The translations under genes and the position numbers were made by a program. A DNA stretch of 64,000 nt from Bin18 sp965200355 (GTDB lineage: Bacteria > Desulfobacterota > Binatia > Bin18), in assembly GCA_965200355.1 (NCBI GenBank), contig OZ241351.1:62001-126000 (forward strand), read 5' to 3'. The stretch's first letter is position 1; each line of letters opens with the position of its first letter. Below, piece by piece: positions 35,060-43,702 of the stretch. The notes under the pieces were generated by a model. It saw nothing but the letters and a program-made list of their open reading frames with translations. It did no database searches and was not told the DNA's origin.

Positions 35060-35215
35060 GGCCTGCGGGCGGCCCCCTCTCCCCAACCCCCTTCGACATG
35101 CTCAGGACAGACTCTCCCGCCAGGGGAGAGGGGGTCAGTCCTGGGAGCGCGGGCATCTTGCCCGCCTCTTGTCCCTCCCCTTAAGGGGGAACAGAAATCC
35201 CCTCTCCCTTGACTG
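35060..35215. repeat. Dispersed GC-rich repeat with hairpins
   Basis: A second copy of the 19517-19652 repeat, with the GCGGGCA/TGCCCGC hairpin at 35149-35165 and a CTCTCCCGCCAGGGGAGAG palindrome at 35112-35130. It lies directly after the surface-protein gene and before the convergent DUF4139 gene. Confidence 0.7.
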
Positions 35216-35232
35216 ACCCCGGAAAACCCGCG

Positions 35233-36675
35233 TCACGTCTTAATCCGCACGCGGTAGCCAAGTTTCACCTCGCCATTCTGCGGCACCGTGACTTCAAAAC
35301 GCAGAGTATGCGCGTCGGGCTTTTCGTACCGCTCTGGCGTAGAAGCGACGACCTCCCAGTCCCCGTACATGGGCTCTTCGACGCGGACCCGCACTTCTTC
35401 GTCCTTGTGATTACGGATGACGATCTGCCAGCTCACCTCTAACAAGCGGCGTGATAAGCGCGTAAAGCTGGTTTGGCGGCGTTCCCCAAGGACATCAAAC
35501 GCTTCGCCCATTTTCACCGTGACTGTCTCGTCTTTGGGCGTGTGGTCAATCCGGTCTTCACCGACAAATTGGAGACTGCCGTGCGCGTCGGCTTTGTACA
35601 CGCGGATAGTCCCTTTGGGCAGGGGCATTCCCAGGTTGTGCTGCGGGGTGTTTGCGATTTCGAGATAGACACTCACTTTTTGTTGAGGCGGGGGCGTGTC
35701 AACGCTGGCCCGCATATAATATGGCTGGCCACGCAGAGTGAGGCGTTTGGTCAGAGGAATATCCGTGGCGGATAAGAGCGCTATCTGCTTGGTCTGATTG
35801 TTTTGAACTGTGGCCGGGCGGTCCAGGGTATACAGGTGGTATTCAAAAAAGGACTCTTCCTGAAACTGCGGCTCGGCCAGCGCGCTCGCCTCTGGTGCCA
35901 GCGCCATGAGCGTGGCGCGGCGCGCTTCCGGCTGAACCCGGTTCACATCACCGGCGACTAATTTGAGTGTGGCGTTGCGATACGTAGCGCCGGATGTGTT
36001 CTCAATAGAGACCCAGCCGGACAGGTCTGCCAGCGTGTCGTCAGGGTTTAAGGCGGCCACATAATCGGCCTCCCAGGTAATGTCATTAGTGAGGTATGAG
36101 GTTTCAATGGTTTGGGTGCGTGCGGCCTGGGCCTGGAGCAGCCACACCAGGGTCGGCTTGGCAATCAAATTGGCGGGCAGTTGGGGTAAAATCACTCGGC
36201 CCGGCAGACCAATCGAGATTTCGTCTCCGACTTGATAAATCGGGGAGTCGTTGGTGGAGAGCAGGGTGGCGGTCACGAGTGCTTCTTTGCCGGTAAAATA
36301 ATTCGTGTCGAGCAGCTTGACTTCTTTGCCCACGTATTTTTCGAGCAGTGTATTCGGGCTGAGCAGGTCATATTCATAGTTCTGTTCCAAGACCTGGAGC
36401 GTTTTCGCGTCAGTCCGCGACCGCATCAGCACCGTTGTGGGCATAATCCGGGCGGCCACATCCATGAATTGAAGGCGGGTGAGGCCCTCAGCCAGTTCAA
36501 TCTCACGGACATCTTTGACCAGCCCCAGGTTGGAATTACAAATCGTCAGCGCCACCTGGGTTTGGTCCGCCCGGGTGCTGGTCAGCGGCGCGGCAAAGAG
36601 GAACGGCGGACACAGGACCGCGCACACAAAAAGGCTCGCCGCGAGCAGCGAGCCACAGTGTTTCATGGGCGGCAT
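35233..36675 (-). CDS. DUF4139-domain exported protein
   Basis: 480 residues with a signal peptide (MKHCGSLLAASLFVCAVLC, cleavage near AAP). The N-terminal segment ALTICNSNLGLVKDVREIELAEG and the C-terminal beta-rich region (VSWQIVIRNHKDEEVRVRVEE, NGEVKLGYRVRIKT) are typical of the bacterial DUF4139 family, predicted periplasmic or outer-membrane proteins of unknown function. It begins with ATG at 36675 or 36666. Convergent with the surface-protein gene and followed upstream by an independent CoA-transferase. Confidence 0.85.
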   Translation of the reverse strand: MPPMKHCGSLLAASLFVCAVLCPPFLFAAPLTSTRADQTQVALTICNSNLGLVKDVREIELAEGLTRLQFMDVAARIMPTTVLMRSRTDAKTLQVLEQNYEYDLLSPNTLLEKYVGKEVKLLDTNYFTGKEALVTATLLSTNDSPIYQVGDEISIGLPGRVILPQLPANLIAKPTLVWLLQAQAARTQTIETSYLTNDITWEADYVAALNPDDTLADLSGWVSIENTSGATYRNATLKLVAGDVNRVQPEARRATLMALAPEASALAEPQFQEESFFEYHLYTLDRPATVQNNQTKQIALLSATDIPLTKRLTLRGQPYYMRASVDTPPPQQKVSVYLEIANTPQHNLGMPLPKGTIRVYKADAHGSLQFVGEDRIDHTPKDETVTVKMGEAFDVLGERRQTSFTRLSRRLLEVSWQIVIRNHKDEEVRVRVEEPMYGDWEVVASTPERYEKPDAHTLRFEVTVPQNGEVKLGYRVRIKT

Positions 36676-36694
36676 GGGTTGACTCTTGATGCGC

Positions 36695-37945
36695 TTAGAT
36701 CACGCCTTTTTCTTTGAGCTGGGCCACTTCTTCCCGGCTGAGTCCGGCAAAATGGGTGTAAATCTGCTCGTTGTCATGCCCGACGGGCACCGACCCGCGC
36801 CAGAGCTTGCCCGGTGTTGCGGAAAAGGAAGGGCTGACGCCGGTCCCTTTGACCGTGCCGACCTGATTGTCCTCCCACTCGACATGAACATTGCGCGCCT
36901 CGTAGTGCGGATCTTCCGCCATATCCTTGCTGTTCATAATCGGACAGCAGGCGACCTGGGCGGCATTCAACTGGTCAACCACCTCTTCTACGGTTCGTTC
37001 GGCAATCCAGCCCCGCAGCAGGGCGTCAAACTCGATGCCTTCCATGCCGTTAATATCGACACTGGCCCGCTGCCATTTCTCTTCTTGTGGGTCAAGGCCC
37101 AGCACCCGACACACCCGAGAAAAAACCGCCAAACCAACCGCGCCGACCACCACCCAGCCATCGCTGGCCTGGAACGCATCATAGGGTTGAAACGCCGTGG
37201 CTTTATTGCCGGTGCGCTCGCGGACAAAACTGTTGCTGAAATACTCAACCATCGTCCCCGAGAGCAGGCGGTGGATGGCTTCGAACTGCGAGATATCAAC
37301 GACCTGCCCTTTGCCGGTGCGCTGCGCGGAAATATAGCCAGCCAGGGACGACCACAGGCAAAACAAGGCCGTAATATAGTCGGCCGTCCAGGGGTTGGCC
37401 CGCACCGGCGGGTCCGGGTCGGGAAAGCCGGTCTGGTACATCAGCCCGCCAAACGCCTGGCCGATCATGTCATACGAGGCCCGGCCCAGATAGTCCTGAT
37501 GGCCGCTCTGACCGTAGCCGGAGACATGGGCAATGACGAGCTTGGGGTTGGCCTGAAGGACGGCCTCGTCGGTCAGGCCCCATTTGGTATAGGAGCCGGG
37601 CTTGGAACTCTCCATCCAGATATCACACGACTGGACCAGCTTGAGAAACAGGTCTTTCCCCTCGGGCCGGCTGAAGTCCAGGGTGACATACCATTCGTTG
37701 CGCCGTTCCTGAATCCAGGTGGTGGCCACCTGTCCCTGGCCGTCTTTGGTTGGCAGTTGCATCCCCAAATGACGCCAGGCCGCGTCGCCCTCTCCAGTGC
37801 GCTCAATCTGGATGACCTCGGCGCCCATTTCCGCGGCCAAGGCCGCGGCAAACGGCTGAGCAACGAGAGTCCCGCTCGATACAATCCGCACGCCCTGCAA
37901 CGGGCCGAACTGTTCGGGTAGCAGTGATGCCGGACGTGTCTCCAT
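36695..37945 (-). CDS. CaiB/BaiF family CoA-transferase
   Basis: 416 residues. D159 (RASYDMIGQAFGGLM) aligns with the acyl-carrying Asp of family III CoA-transferases, and GVRIVSSGTLVAQPFAAA and GAEVIQIERTGEGD form the N-terminal fold. The sequence layout is closest to CaiB (L-carnitine CoA-transferase), but no carnitine gene is near. It ends before the DUF4139 gene and follows the amidohydrolase gene by 44 bp on the same strand. Confidence 0.92.
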   Translation of the reverse strand: METRPASLLPEQFGPLQGVRIVSSGTLVAQPFAAALAAEMGAEVIQIERTGEGDAAWRHLGMQLPTKDGQGQVATTWIQERRNEWYVTLDFSRPEGKDLFLKLVQSCDIWMESSKPGSYTKWGLTDEAVLQANPKLVIAHVSGYGQSGHQDYLGRASYDMIGQAFGGLMYQTGFPDPDPPVRANPWTADYITALFCLWSSLAGYISAQRTGKGQVVDISQFEAIHRLLSGTMVEYFSNSFVRERTGNKATAFQPYDAFQASDGWVVVGAVGLAVFSRVCRVLGLDPQEEKWQRASVDINGMEGIEFDALLRGWIAERTVEEVVDQLNAAQVACCPIMNSKDMAEDPHYEARNVHVEWEDNQVGTVKGTGVSPSFSATPGKLWRGSVPVGHDNEQIYTHFAGLSREEVAQLKEKGVI

Positions 37946-37989
37946 ACCGATCCTCCCCTGTCTCCTGTAATATGCTGTCCATCCCTATT

Positions 37990-39681
37990 TTAGCGGCCCG
38001 TACTGCGCAGCACCTGGCCGGGCAAGCCGCCCTGATACTCGTCGTCCTGATACAGCACCTGGCCGGATACGACCGTCGTCTTGATGCCCTTGGATTTGGC
38101 AACAAAGCGTTTTCCCCCGCCGGGCAGGTCCCAGACATATTCCGGGTCCTTTGCGTCTACCGTGTCGGGGTCGAACAAGGTCAAATCGGCCACCAGGCCC
38201 GGAGCGATCCGCCCCCGGTTGGGAATGCCGAACAGAGCGGCCGGGACTGAGGTCAGCCGCCGCACGCCTTCTTCAATGGTCAATACCTGGTTGTCCCGCA
38301 CCCAGCGGCCAAGCAGATAGGTCGCATAGCCCGCATCGCACAGCATATCCACATGCGCCCCGCCGTCGGACAGGCCAATCAAAAAGCGGGGATCACTGAC
38401 CAGGTTCTTCACCCCTTCGGGTTCAAAGTTGAACGCCTGGAGGTCGAACAGCAGCTCCAGGCGGTCGGCCACGGCCAAGTCGAGAAAGGCGTCCACCACA
38501 TCCTTGCCCTGGTCGCGGGCAATCTCGGCGACCGTTTTCTTGCTGGCAACATGCGGTTTGATTGCCTCGCTGTGAGCATCAATCACGGTCATCCGCCCCC
38601 ACTGGCCGCGAAAGATGCGGCGCGTGTCCATCTCTTCACGAAAGGCGTTGCGAAAGCCTGGGTCGGCGTAAATCTGCATTTGCTCTTCCACACTCTTATT
38701 GAAGACATTGTGCCAGGCCGAAAAAATCGCAAAGATGAACGGGTTCTTCATATTGAACTGGACTCGCAAGGGGCGGCAGGTAATCTGCGGCACGGCTTTG
38801 TCCCAGCCGAGGATGGGTTGAACCTTCTCCACGGCGTTCAAATACGACTCCGGCTTGCCCGGCTTATTGAACAGGGCCAGAAACGTCACCGGACGCTGGC
38901 TTTCATCCACCAGGAATTTGAGCAGCTCGTATTCGTCGTCCGAGACCTGGCCAACATTGGTCCCGGTCAGGGCAATCTCAATTGTGCCCCGGCCTTCTTC
39001 TTTCATGACCTGGCACAGTGCGCTCCACTCGGCCCGGCTGGCATTGCGGCAGGCCAGCGGCCGGCCTTCAAAGCCAATATGGTTGTTGAGGATGGTGCTG
39101 GTCAGGCCAAACGCGCCGGCGCGCATGGCGTTGCGAAACAGCCGTTGCATCTCCCCGATTTCGTCCGGGGTGGCCTCCCGCTCAAACGACTCTTCGCCCA
39201 TGACATAGTGCCGCAGGGGCGTGAGGGCGGCTAAGGAGGCCACGTTAATGCCCATGCCGCGCTTTTGCAGGACATCAAGGTATTCGGCGTGGGTTTCCCA
39301 CTGCCAGTCTATGCCCCGCTCCATGACCTCAAACGGAATGGCTTCGACATTGACCAAATCCCACATGACAATATCACGGGCGGTGGGTCGAACCGGCGCA
39401 ACGCCCACCCCGCAGTTGCCCATCACCACCGTGGTAATGCCGTGCCAGGAGGAGCACGTCACCAGCGGGTCCCAGGCGACTTGGGCATCGTAGTGGGTAT
39501 GGGGATCAATAAAGCCTGGGGCCAGCACCAGGCCGTCGGCCTTGATGGTCTTGTGGGCCGCCTCGCCCTTGCCCCTGCCCACTGCGGCAATCAGGCCGTC
39601 TTTGACCGCCACATTGCCGTAGAAACTTGGTGCGCCCGTGCCGTCACAGATACGAGCGTTTTCAATAATCAGGTCGTACAT
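37990..39681 (-). CDS. N-acyl-D-amino-acid deacylase family amidohydrolase
   Basis: 563 residues. The metal ligands H61 and H63 are in FIDPHTHYD. GNCGVG supplies the bridging Cys of D-aminoacylases, and LSDGGAHVD carries the catalytic Asp. The C-terminal composite domain ends with GLVADLTLFDPDTV. The family hydrolyses N-acyl-D-amino acids, and many members act on other amides or lactams. It is probably cotranscribed with the CoA-transferase downstream and the PqqC-like gene upstream (45-bp gap). Confidence 0.9.
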   Translation of the reverse strand: MYDLIIENARICDGTGAPSFYGNVAVKDGLIAAVGRGKGEAAHKTIKADGLVLAPGFIDPHTHYDAQVAWDPLVTCSSWHGITTVVMGNCGVGVAPVRPTARDIVMWDLVNVEAIPFEVMERGIDWQWETHAEYLDVLQKRGMGINVASLAALTPLRHYVMGEESFEREATPDEIGEMQRLFRNAMRAGAFGLTSTILNNHIGFEGRPLACRNASRAEWSALCQVMKEEGRGTIEIALTGTNVGQVSDDEYELLKFLVDESQRPVTFLALFNKPGKPESYLNAVEKVQPILGWDKAVPQITCRPLRVQFNMKNPFIFAIFSAWHNVFNKSVEEQMQIYADPGFRNAFREEMDTRRIFRGQWGRMTVIDAHSEAIKPHVASKKTVAEIARDQGKDVVDAFLDLAVADRLELLFDLQAFNFEPEGVKNLVSDPRFLIGLSDGGAHVDMLCDAGYATYLLGRWVRDNQVLTIEEGVRRLTSVPAALFGIPNRGRIAPGLVADLTLFDPDTVDAKDPEYVWDLPGGGKRFVAKSKGIKTTVVSGQVLYQDDEYQGGLPGQVLRSTGR

Positions 39682-39726
39682 GAATCATCCCTCCTCTTTA
39701 CAAATTGTTGTACGAATCGTTCCCAA

Positions 39727-40467
39727 TCAGCCCAAATCGACCTGGACACCGGTCTCCAGGCCCATCGCCACCCGATACCCGCCCTCCTGGGCGGCCTGGA
39801 ATTTCTCACACCAGGTGGTCACGCTGTCTCGAATTTTCTGCTGGCGTTCGGCTGTGGTGGCATAGGCCCGCACCATGTCAAAAACGGGCTCGCCGTGGGC
39901 TGCGGCCTCACCGGCGTGGGCATAAAAGAATTCAAGCTCGTGCCGGCTCAGCCCATATTGTTCTTTGAGCGCGCCCACCAGGCCCTTCATGGAATCATCG
40001 CTGCGCGTCTCGCCGCCAATCGACATGGCGGCCAGGGTGACGAGACCGTACTCTTTTCGGCCAAGCGCAATCACCCAGTCAACATAGGCGACCGACTCTT
40101 GGGCAACAACTGGCTGCCGGACCTCCTCCTCGGTGGCCCCGAGGGCGTGGGCCAGGCGCATGGACAGCATCCAGTGGGCGTCTTCCCCGCGGCCCATCGT
40201 CGTTTCTTCGTCAATCAGATTGTCAACAATATGGCGTCGGATTTTCTGGTCCAGCGGTCCGAGGCCAGTATTCATAAAAATGCCACCAAAGGCCCGGATA
40301 TGCTGACCGGTGACATAAAAGAGGTTAAGCGCCCATTTTTTCAGTTGCTCACGAGACAGCTCTCCGGCCAGCAAGCCCCGGTAAAAATTGGGGCCAAGGA
40401 GAGGCTTTTCATCTTGGTGTTGGATATAGCCGCGCAAGTCCGCCAAAAACGTCTCAACTGTTGCCAT
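39727..40467 (-). CDS. PqqC/TenA-like heme-oxygenase-fold protein
   Basis: 246 residues, all helical. LLAGELSREQLKKWALNLFYV, DNLIDEETTMGRGEDAHW and ELEFFYAHAGEAAAHGEPVF place it in the PqqC-like/CADD family of heme-oxygenase-fold proteins. The conserved E and H pairs suggest a di-iron site, as in 'iron-containing redox enzymes'. No other pqq genes are near, so PQQ synthesis is unlikely. Its reaction is unknown. Confidence 0.82.
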   Translation of the reverse strand: MATVETFLADLRGYIQHQDEKPLLGPNFYRGLLAGELSREQLKKWALNLFYVTGQHIRAFGGIFMNTGLGPLDQKIRRHIVDNLIDEETTMGRGEDAHWMLSMRLAHALGATEEEVRQPVVAQESVAYVDWVIALGRKEYGLVTLAAMSIGGETRSDDSMKGLVGALKEQYGLSRHELEFFYAHAGEAAAHGEPVFDMVRAYATTAERQQKIRDSVTTWCEKFQAAQEGGYRVAMGLETGVQVDLG

Positions 40468-40531
40468 GACCCCCTCCTTCTCCCTGCCTTATGTATCCTT
40501 TTGCAGCCGAGCGGCGCAAGAGAACAGGGCG

Positions 40532-40894
40532 TTACGGTTCACGGCTGCCCGCCGGGTCAAGCCGCGCCGGGTCGAGGCGGACAAGGGTCGCGCCCCAACT
40601 GCCGGCCTCCAGGGGCGCATCGGCAAAGTCTGTCACATGGGACAGGCGAGCGAGCAGCGCACGAATACTCTCACGCTGAACCCCCTTGCCTTTGCCGTGG
40701 ATGAGCCGCACCTGGGTCAATCCTGCTTGACAACATGCGTGCAGATATTCCTCGACAACGCTACGGATTTCCTTGGGCGCAAAAGGATGGAGGTCAATCA
40801 CATCCTCAAGGGGCATGACAATCGGGTCGGGGAAGGGGCTGTCGTCGAGTGCTTCCAAGGCGGAGGGAAGGGGCTGGGGGTCTTTTTTTTGCAT
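40532..40894 (-). CDS. Small Smr-domain protein
   Basis: 120 residues. VIDLHPFAPKEIRSVVEEYL and VRLIHGKGKGVQRESI are the DLHG-like and GKG motifs of the Smr (MutS2 C-terminal) nuclease-type domain. It starts MQKKDPQPLPS. Small Smr proteins bind or nick nucleic acids; the role here is not known. A remnant gene precedes it on the same strand. Confidence 0.85.
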   Translation of the reverse strand: MQKKDPQPLPSALEALDDSPFPDPIVMPLEDVIDLHPFAPKEIRSVVEEYLHACCQAGLTQVRLIHGKGKGVQRESIRALLARLSHVTDFADAPLEAGSWGATLVRLDPARLDPAGSREP

Positions 40895-40899
40895 CTCGG

Positions 40900-41027
40900 T
40901 CCCTCACTCGATACTGAGCGTTGCGCCGCACAGACCTCGGCCTTGACTCAGCCAAATCGGCTTTGGTGGCTCCGGCTTTCTGGAGGGCCTGAACGGCTTT
41001 GTCGGTATCGAAGGCGAGGGCGGGCAT
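40900..41027 (-). pseudogene. Probable remnant of a coiled-coil (DUF1640-like) gene
   Basis: MPALAFDTDKAVQALQKAG followed directly by ATKADLAE. In intact DUF1640-like proteins these two segments are separated by about 20 residues and followed by a long coiled coil. Here the frame ends in unrelated Arg-rich sequence that overlaps the Smr gene. The assignment rests on recalled family sequence. Confidence 0.4.
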
Positions 41028-41138
41028 GACTTCCCTTACTGCACGCGGCCCGGCGCGTCAATGGTGAGGCCCGGCCTGCTCAGACCAGGAGCCACAGAGG
41101 TCATTCCACTGTTTCTGAAGCGCCTGGGTGAGAGTTTC

Positions 41139-41819
41139 TCAGCGCTCTCTCCCCGCGCCTTCCCCCTCATCTTCTCGGAGTGCCATTTCCACCGACCAGC
41201 GCACTTCCTCTTCTTTGAAAAACAGGGCCCCCCGTTTTTTGCGGGGCAGTCGGTCGGCTATGCGGGGGTAGCGCTGTTGGGCGGTGGTGAAAACCGCCCG
41301 GAGGACGCGGCGCGCCTCCACCGGCAGGTCAGTATGGATGATGGTCAGGATGTACTGGTGCTCAAGCAGGGCGGTGGTCAGCGTTTCGATAAGGGCGACG
41401 GTCGCCTCATCCTGCCCCTGCGCCTGGGTTGGAAGAGCGTGCTCGGCCTGGTCGATATAATACCAGTAGTGTTCCAGCGCGACCTGGGCCGCGGCTGTGT
41501 CCTGGACGGTCAGCATGGCTTCGGCTTCGGCCAGTTTTTCCCGGGCAAAGCCGAGCGAGAGGGTGACGACCTGTCGGGCGGTCGTGGCCAGCCAGAGTTG
41601 ACCGGCTTCGGACCAGGCGTCAAGGTGATAGCCCAGCGTGTCCGGCGTCCGGCCGGGCTCCGGTAACCATTCGATATCCCCAAAGGTCGTGACAAATCCG
41701 TGGCCGACGAGAGCGGGGCCTGGGCCTAGTCGAAGCCCGTGAGCCCAGTCGAAGGGGGCCGGGAACGCCACGAGCAGCAGGCAGACGAGCAGGCCGTTGT
41801 GAAGGGAGCCGGATTGCAT
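41139..41819 (-). CDS. Exported helical protein, DUF5667-like
   Basis: 226 residues. An N-terminal hydrophobic segment (LLVCLLLVAFPAP) is a probable signal peptide. The central region LGYHLDAWSEAGQLWLATTARQVVTLSLGFAREKLAEAEAML resembles the DUF5667 domain of exported helical proteins. The short DWAHGLRLGPG segment after the signal peptide is encoded by a dispersed-repeat-like stretch (CCCTTCGACTGGGCTCACGG on the minus strand). It lies 12 bp after the lipoprotein gene upstream, so the two are an operon. Confidence 0.65.
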   Translation of the reverse strand: MQSGSLHNGLLVCLLLVAFPAPFDWAHGLRLGPGPALVGHGFVTTFGDIEWLPEPGRTPDTLGYHLDAWSEAGQLWLATTARQVVTLSLGFAREKLAEAEAMLTVQDTAAAQVALEHYWYYIDQAEHALPTQAQGQDEATVALIETLTTALLEHQYILTIIHTDLPVEARRVLRAVFTTAQQRYPRIADRLPRKKRGALFFKEEEVRWSVEMALREDEGEGAGRER

Positions 41820-41831
41820 GACGGGACCTGC

Positions 41832-42827
41832 CTAGTGGGTGGGTGGGAGCGACCGGGCCGATGTTGGCAGAATGGAATGAATCGTTGTATCCGCGTCGTC
41901 CGTATACTCGGCCACCCTGACCAGAAAATCAACCGGCAGATACTCGCCGTTGGGCGCGAACTCCAAAAAGACTTTATACACCCCGGCGGTGGGGAAGACG
42001 TGATGCAGCGGAACGTCCGGGCCAAAATACTCCTGTTTTGCCGGCCGGCGCATAAGTTGGACCATGAGCCGGGCCATCTGGTCTGACGACATGCTGTGAC
42101 TCCGCATTCCTGCCATCAAGCCGGCCATCTCCGAGGTGTAGGTATGCTGATGGCCGAAATGCTCGCCGTCCAGACGCCAGCTTGCCATATGGACTTCGGA
42201 GCCAAGATAGAGACCCAGATGCGTGACCGGAGTGCCCTCCGCGGAGGTGAGGTGGCACACAATTTCGACCTCATGGCCGGCAATGGGCGGCGACGGCGAC
42301 GTGCGCAGGGCAACGCGATACGCCCCGAACTGTTTTTCCTGCCGGAAATCCGGCTCGTCGTCGTGGCTCAGGACCGGCGTGGACGGCCGGCCAGCCTCCC
42401 CCGCGACGGTGACAGTGAAGTGCTTGGTCCAGCTTCTGTCCTTGTGGGTAAACTCATTGACAATGAGATACTGCCCCGCCTTGGGAAACGTATAGGGGAA
42501 ATGAAACCGCGCCCGTTGCAGGTCCTGGTCGGTAAGCGGCTGGTAGTCCTCGTGGTGGGTGTGGGCAAAAGTGGAGAAATCGCGGCTCACAATAAAGGTG
42601 TGGAGAGCCCGTTCGTGCAAGACCTGTAAGCCCGAAACTGGCTGGTGCGTCTTGGTATGGGTGATGTGAAAGGTAAGGGTCGTTTCTTTGCCGGCCTGTG
42701 GGGGTGTGGAACCAAGGTCAAGGGTCACGCGATAGGGCCCGGTCGGTGTTGCCACCAGTCGGGTGTCTGCCCCCTCCCGACAGCCGCTGAGGCCAAACAC
42801 GCAACACAACACCCCGCTCCAGAGCAT
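41832..42827 (-). CDS. Predicted lipoprotein with YtkA-like beta domains
   Basis: 331 residues from the ATG at 42827. MLWSGVLCCVFGLSGC is a lipoprotein signal with the lipobox LSGC. The mature part has two Ig-like halves with His-rich loops (FAHTHHEDYQPL, DGEHFGHQHTYTSEM) like YtkA/FixH-type proteins, which may bind metal. The frame is open to 42944, but that extra N terminus is encoded by a palindromic repeat and would hide the signal. Cotranscribed with the DUF5667-like gene. Confidence 0.72.
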   Translation of the reverse strand: MLWSGVLCCVFGLSGCREGADTRLVATPTGPYRVTLDLGSTPPQAGKETTLTFHITHTKTHQPVSGLQVLHERALHTFIVSRDFSTFAHTHHEDYQPLTDQDLQRARFHFPYTFPKAGQYLIVNEFTHKDRSWTKHFTVTVAGEAGRPSTPVLSHDDEPDFRQEKQFGAYRVALRTSPSPPIAGHEVEIVCHLTSAEGTPVTHLGLYLGSEVHMASWRLDGEHFGHQHTYTSEMAGLMAGMRSHSMSSDQMARLMVQLMRRPAKQEYFGPDVPLHHVFPTAGVYKVFLEFAPNGEYLPVDFLVRVAEYTDDADTTIHSILPTSARSLPPTH

Positions 42828-42849
42828 AACGTCCAGCCAGAAGCCGGCC

Positions 42850-42905
42850 CTGAGCCGGCTTCGACTGCCCCCCTTTGGGGCGAGGCTCAGCCCGAGCGGA
42901 GGCGC
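42850..42905. repeat. GC-rich repeat upstream of the lipoprotein gene
   Basis: GCCGGCTTCGACTGCCCCCC followed by TTTGGGGCGAGGCTCAGCCCGAGCGGAG. It shares the CTTCGACTGC and CCCC-TTTGGGG features of the other repeats. It extends the lipoprotein frame upstream of the probable start. Confidence 0.45.
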
Positions 42906-43109
42906 AGAGCCGGGAGTTGGTGGAGACGGGACCAGCGTCGGCATAACCCCTACAGTATAAAAAAATGAAGTATTTGTCGATGCTTAGCGTGCTGTCGAGG
43001 TTCTTGCTTTTCTGCAACCATTACTCTATACCGGGAGAAGCCCGTGGGGGTGAACGTTTCTTCTCGCCGGAGAAGGGGCGGAGTTTTTTGGGTGGAAGGT
43101 AGACATATT

Positions 43110-43679
43110 ATGTCCGTAGATCCCCGGATGATTTATCTGTATAGCTATTACCGTGACGCCGAGCTACGGGGCGCGACGCTGCTCTTGAAGTTGACCATGC
43201 GCGTCGAAGACACCGAATCACAAGTCAAATTATCTCGGCATCTCGCTGACGAAACCCGTCACGCCTGGTTGTGGACAAAACGCATTACCGACCTGGGGTA
43301 TGAACCCGTCCTTATTGATGATGGCTACCAGACCCGCATCGGCAGAGCGGTGGGCATCCCGCGCTCGTTGATTGACCTGTTCGCGCTCACGGTCGTGGTC
43401 GAGGAGCGTGCCCAGCGCCGCTATATTGAACACGCCCGGCGGACCGATGTCGATCCTGAGACGCTTGACATCCTGCACGAGGTGACCAAAGACGAAAAAT
43501 GGCATATCGGCTGGATCAAAAACGCGCTGCAAGAGATGGCCAGGGCCAACGGTGGCGAAGGAAAAATGCGGGCCAGCCTGCAACGCTACCGGGATATTGA
43601 TCGGCAGGTCGTGGCTGATTTAATGGTCAAGGAGCGGGAAACGTTTGGCTTTTCGTTTTCTGATGCTCCAGGAGCCTAG
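43110..43679 (+). CDS. Ferritin-like di-iron protein
   Basis: 189 residues. A four-helix bundle has ferritin-like ligand motifs: VEDTESQ, DETRHAW (E-x2-H), VVEERAQRRYIEH and KDEKWHIGWI (E-x2-H). It probably holds a di-iron centre for oxidation or iron handling; it is distantly like MiaE-type hydroxylases. The ATG at 43110 with GGAAGG upstream is preferred over the longer frame to 43044. The lipid A acyltransferase gene follows 23 bp on. Confidence 0.75.
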   Translation: MSVDPRMIYLYSYYRDAELRGATLLLKLTMRVEDTESQVKLSRHLADETRHAWLWTKRITDLGYEPVLIDDGYQTRIGRAVGIPRSLIDLFALTVVVEERAQRRYIEHARRTDVDPETLDILHEVTKDEKWHIGWIKNALQEMARANGGEGKMRASLQRYRDIDRQVVADLMVKERETFGFSFSDAPGA

Positions 43680-43702
43680 GAACTCCTCCCAGCGCCGCCG
43701 TC

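Noticed and set aside
39265..40704. Rightward frame of 479 codons opposite the amidohydrolase and PqqC-like genes
   Set aside because: Shadow frame with no family match and no ribosome-binding site.
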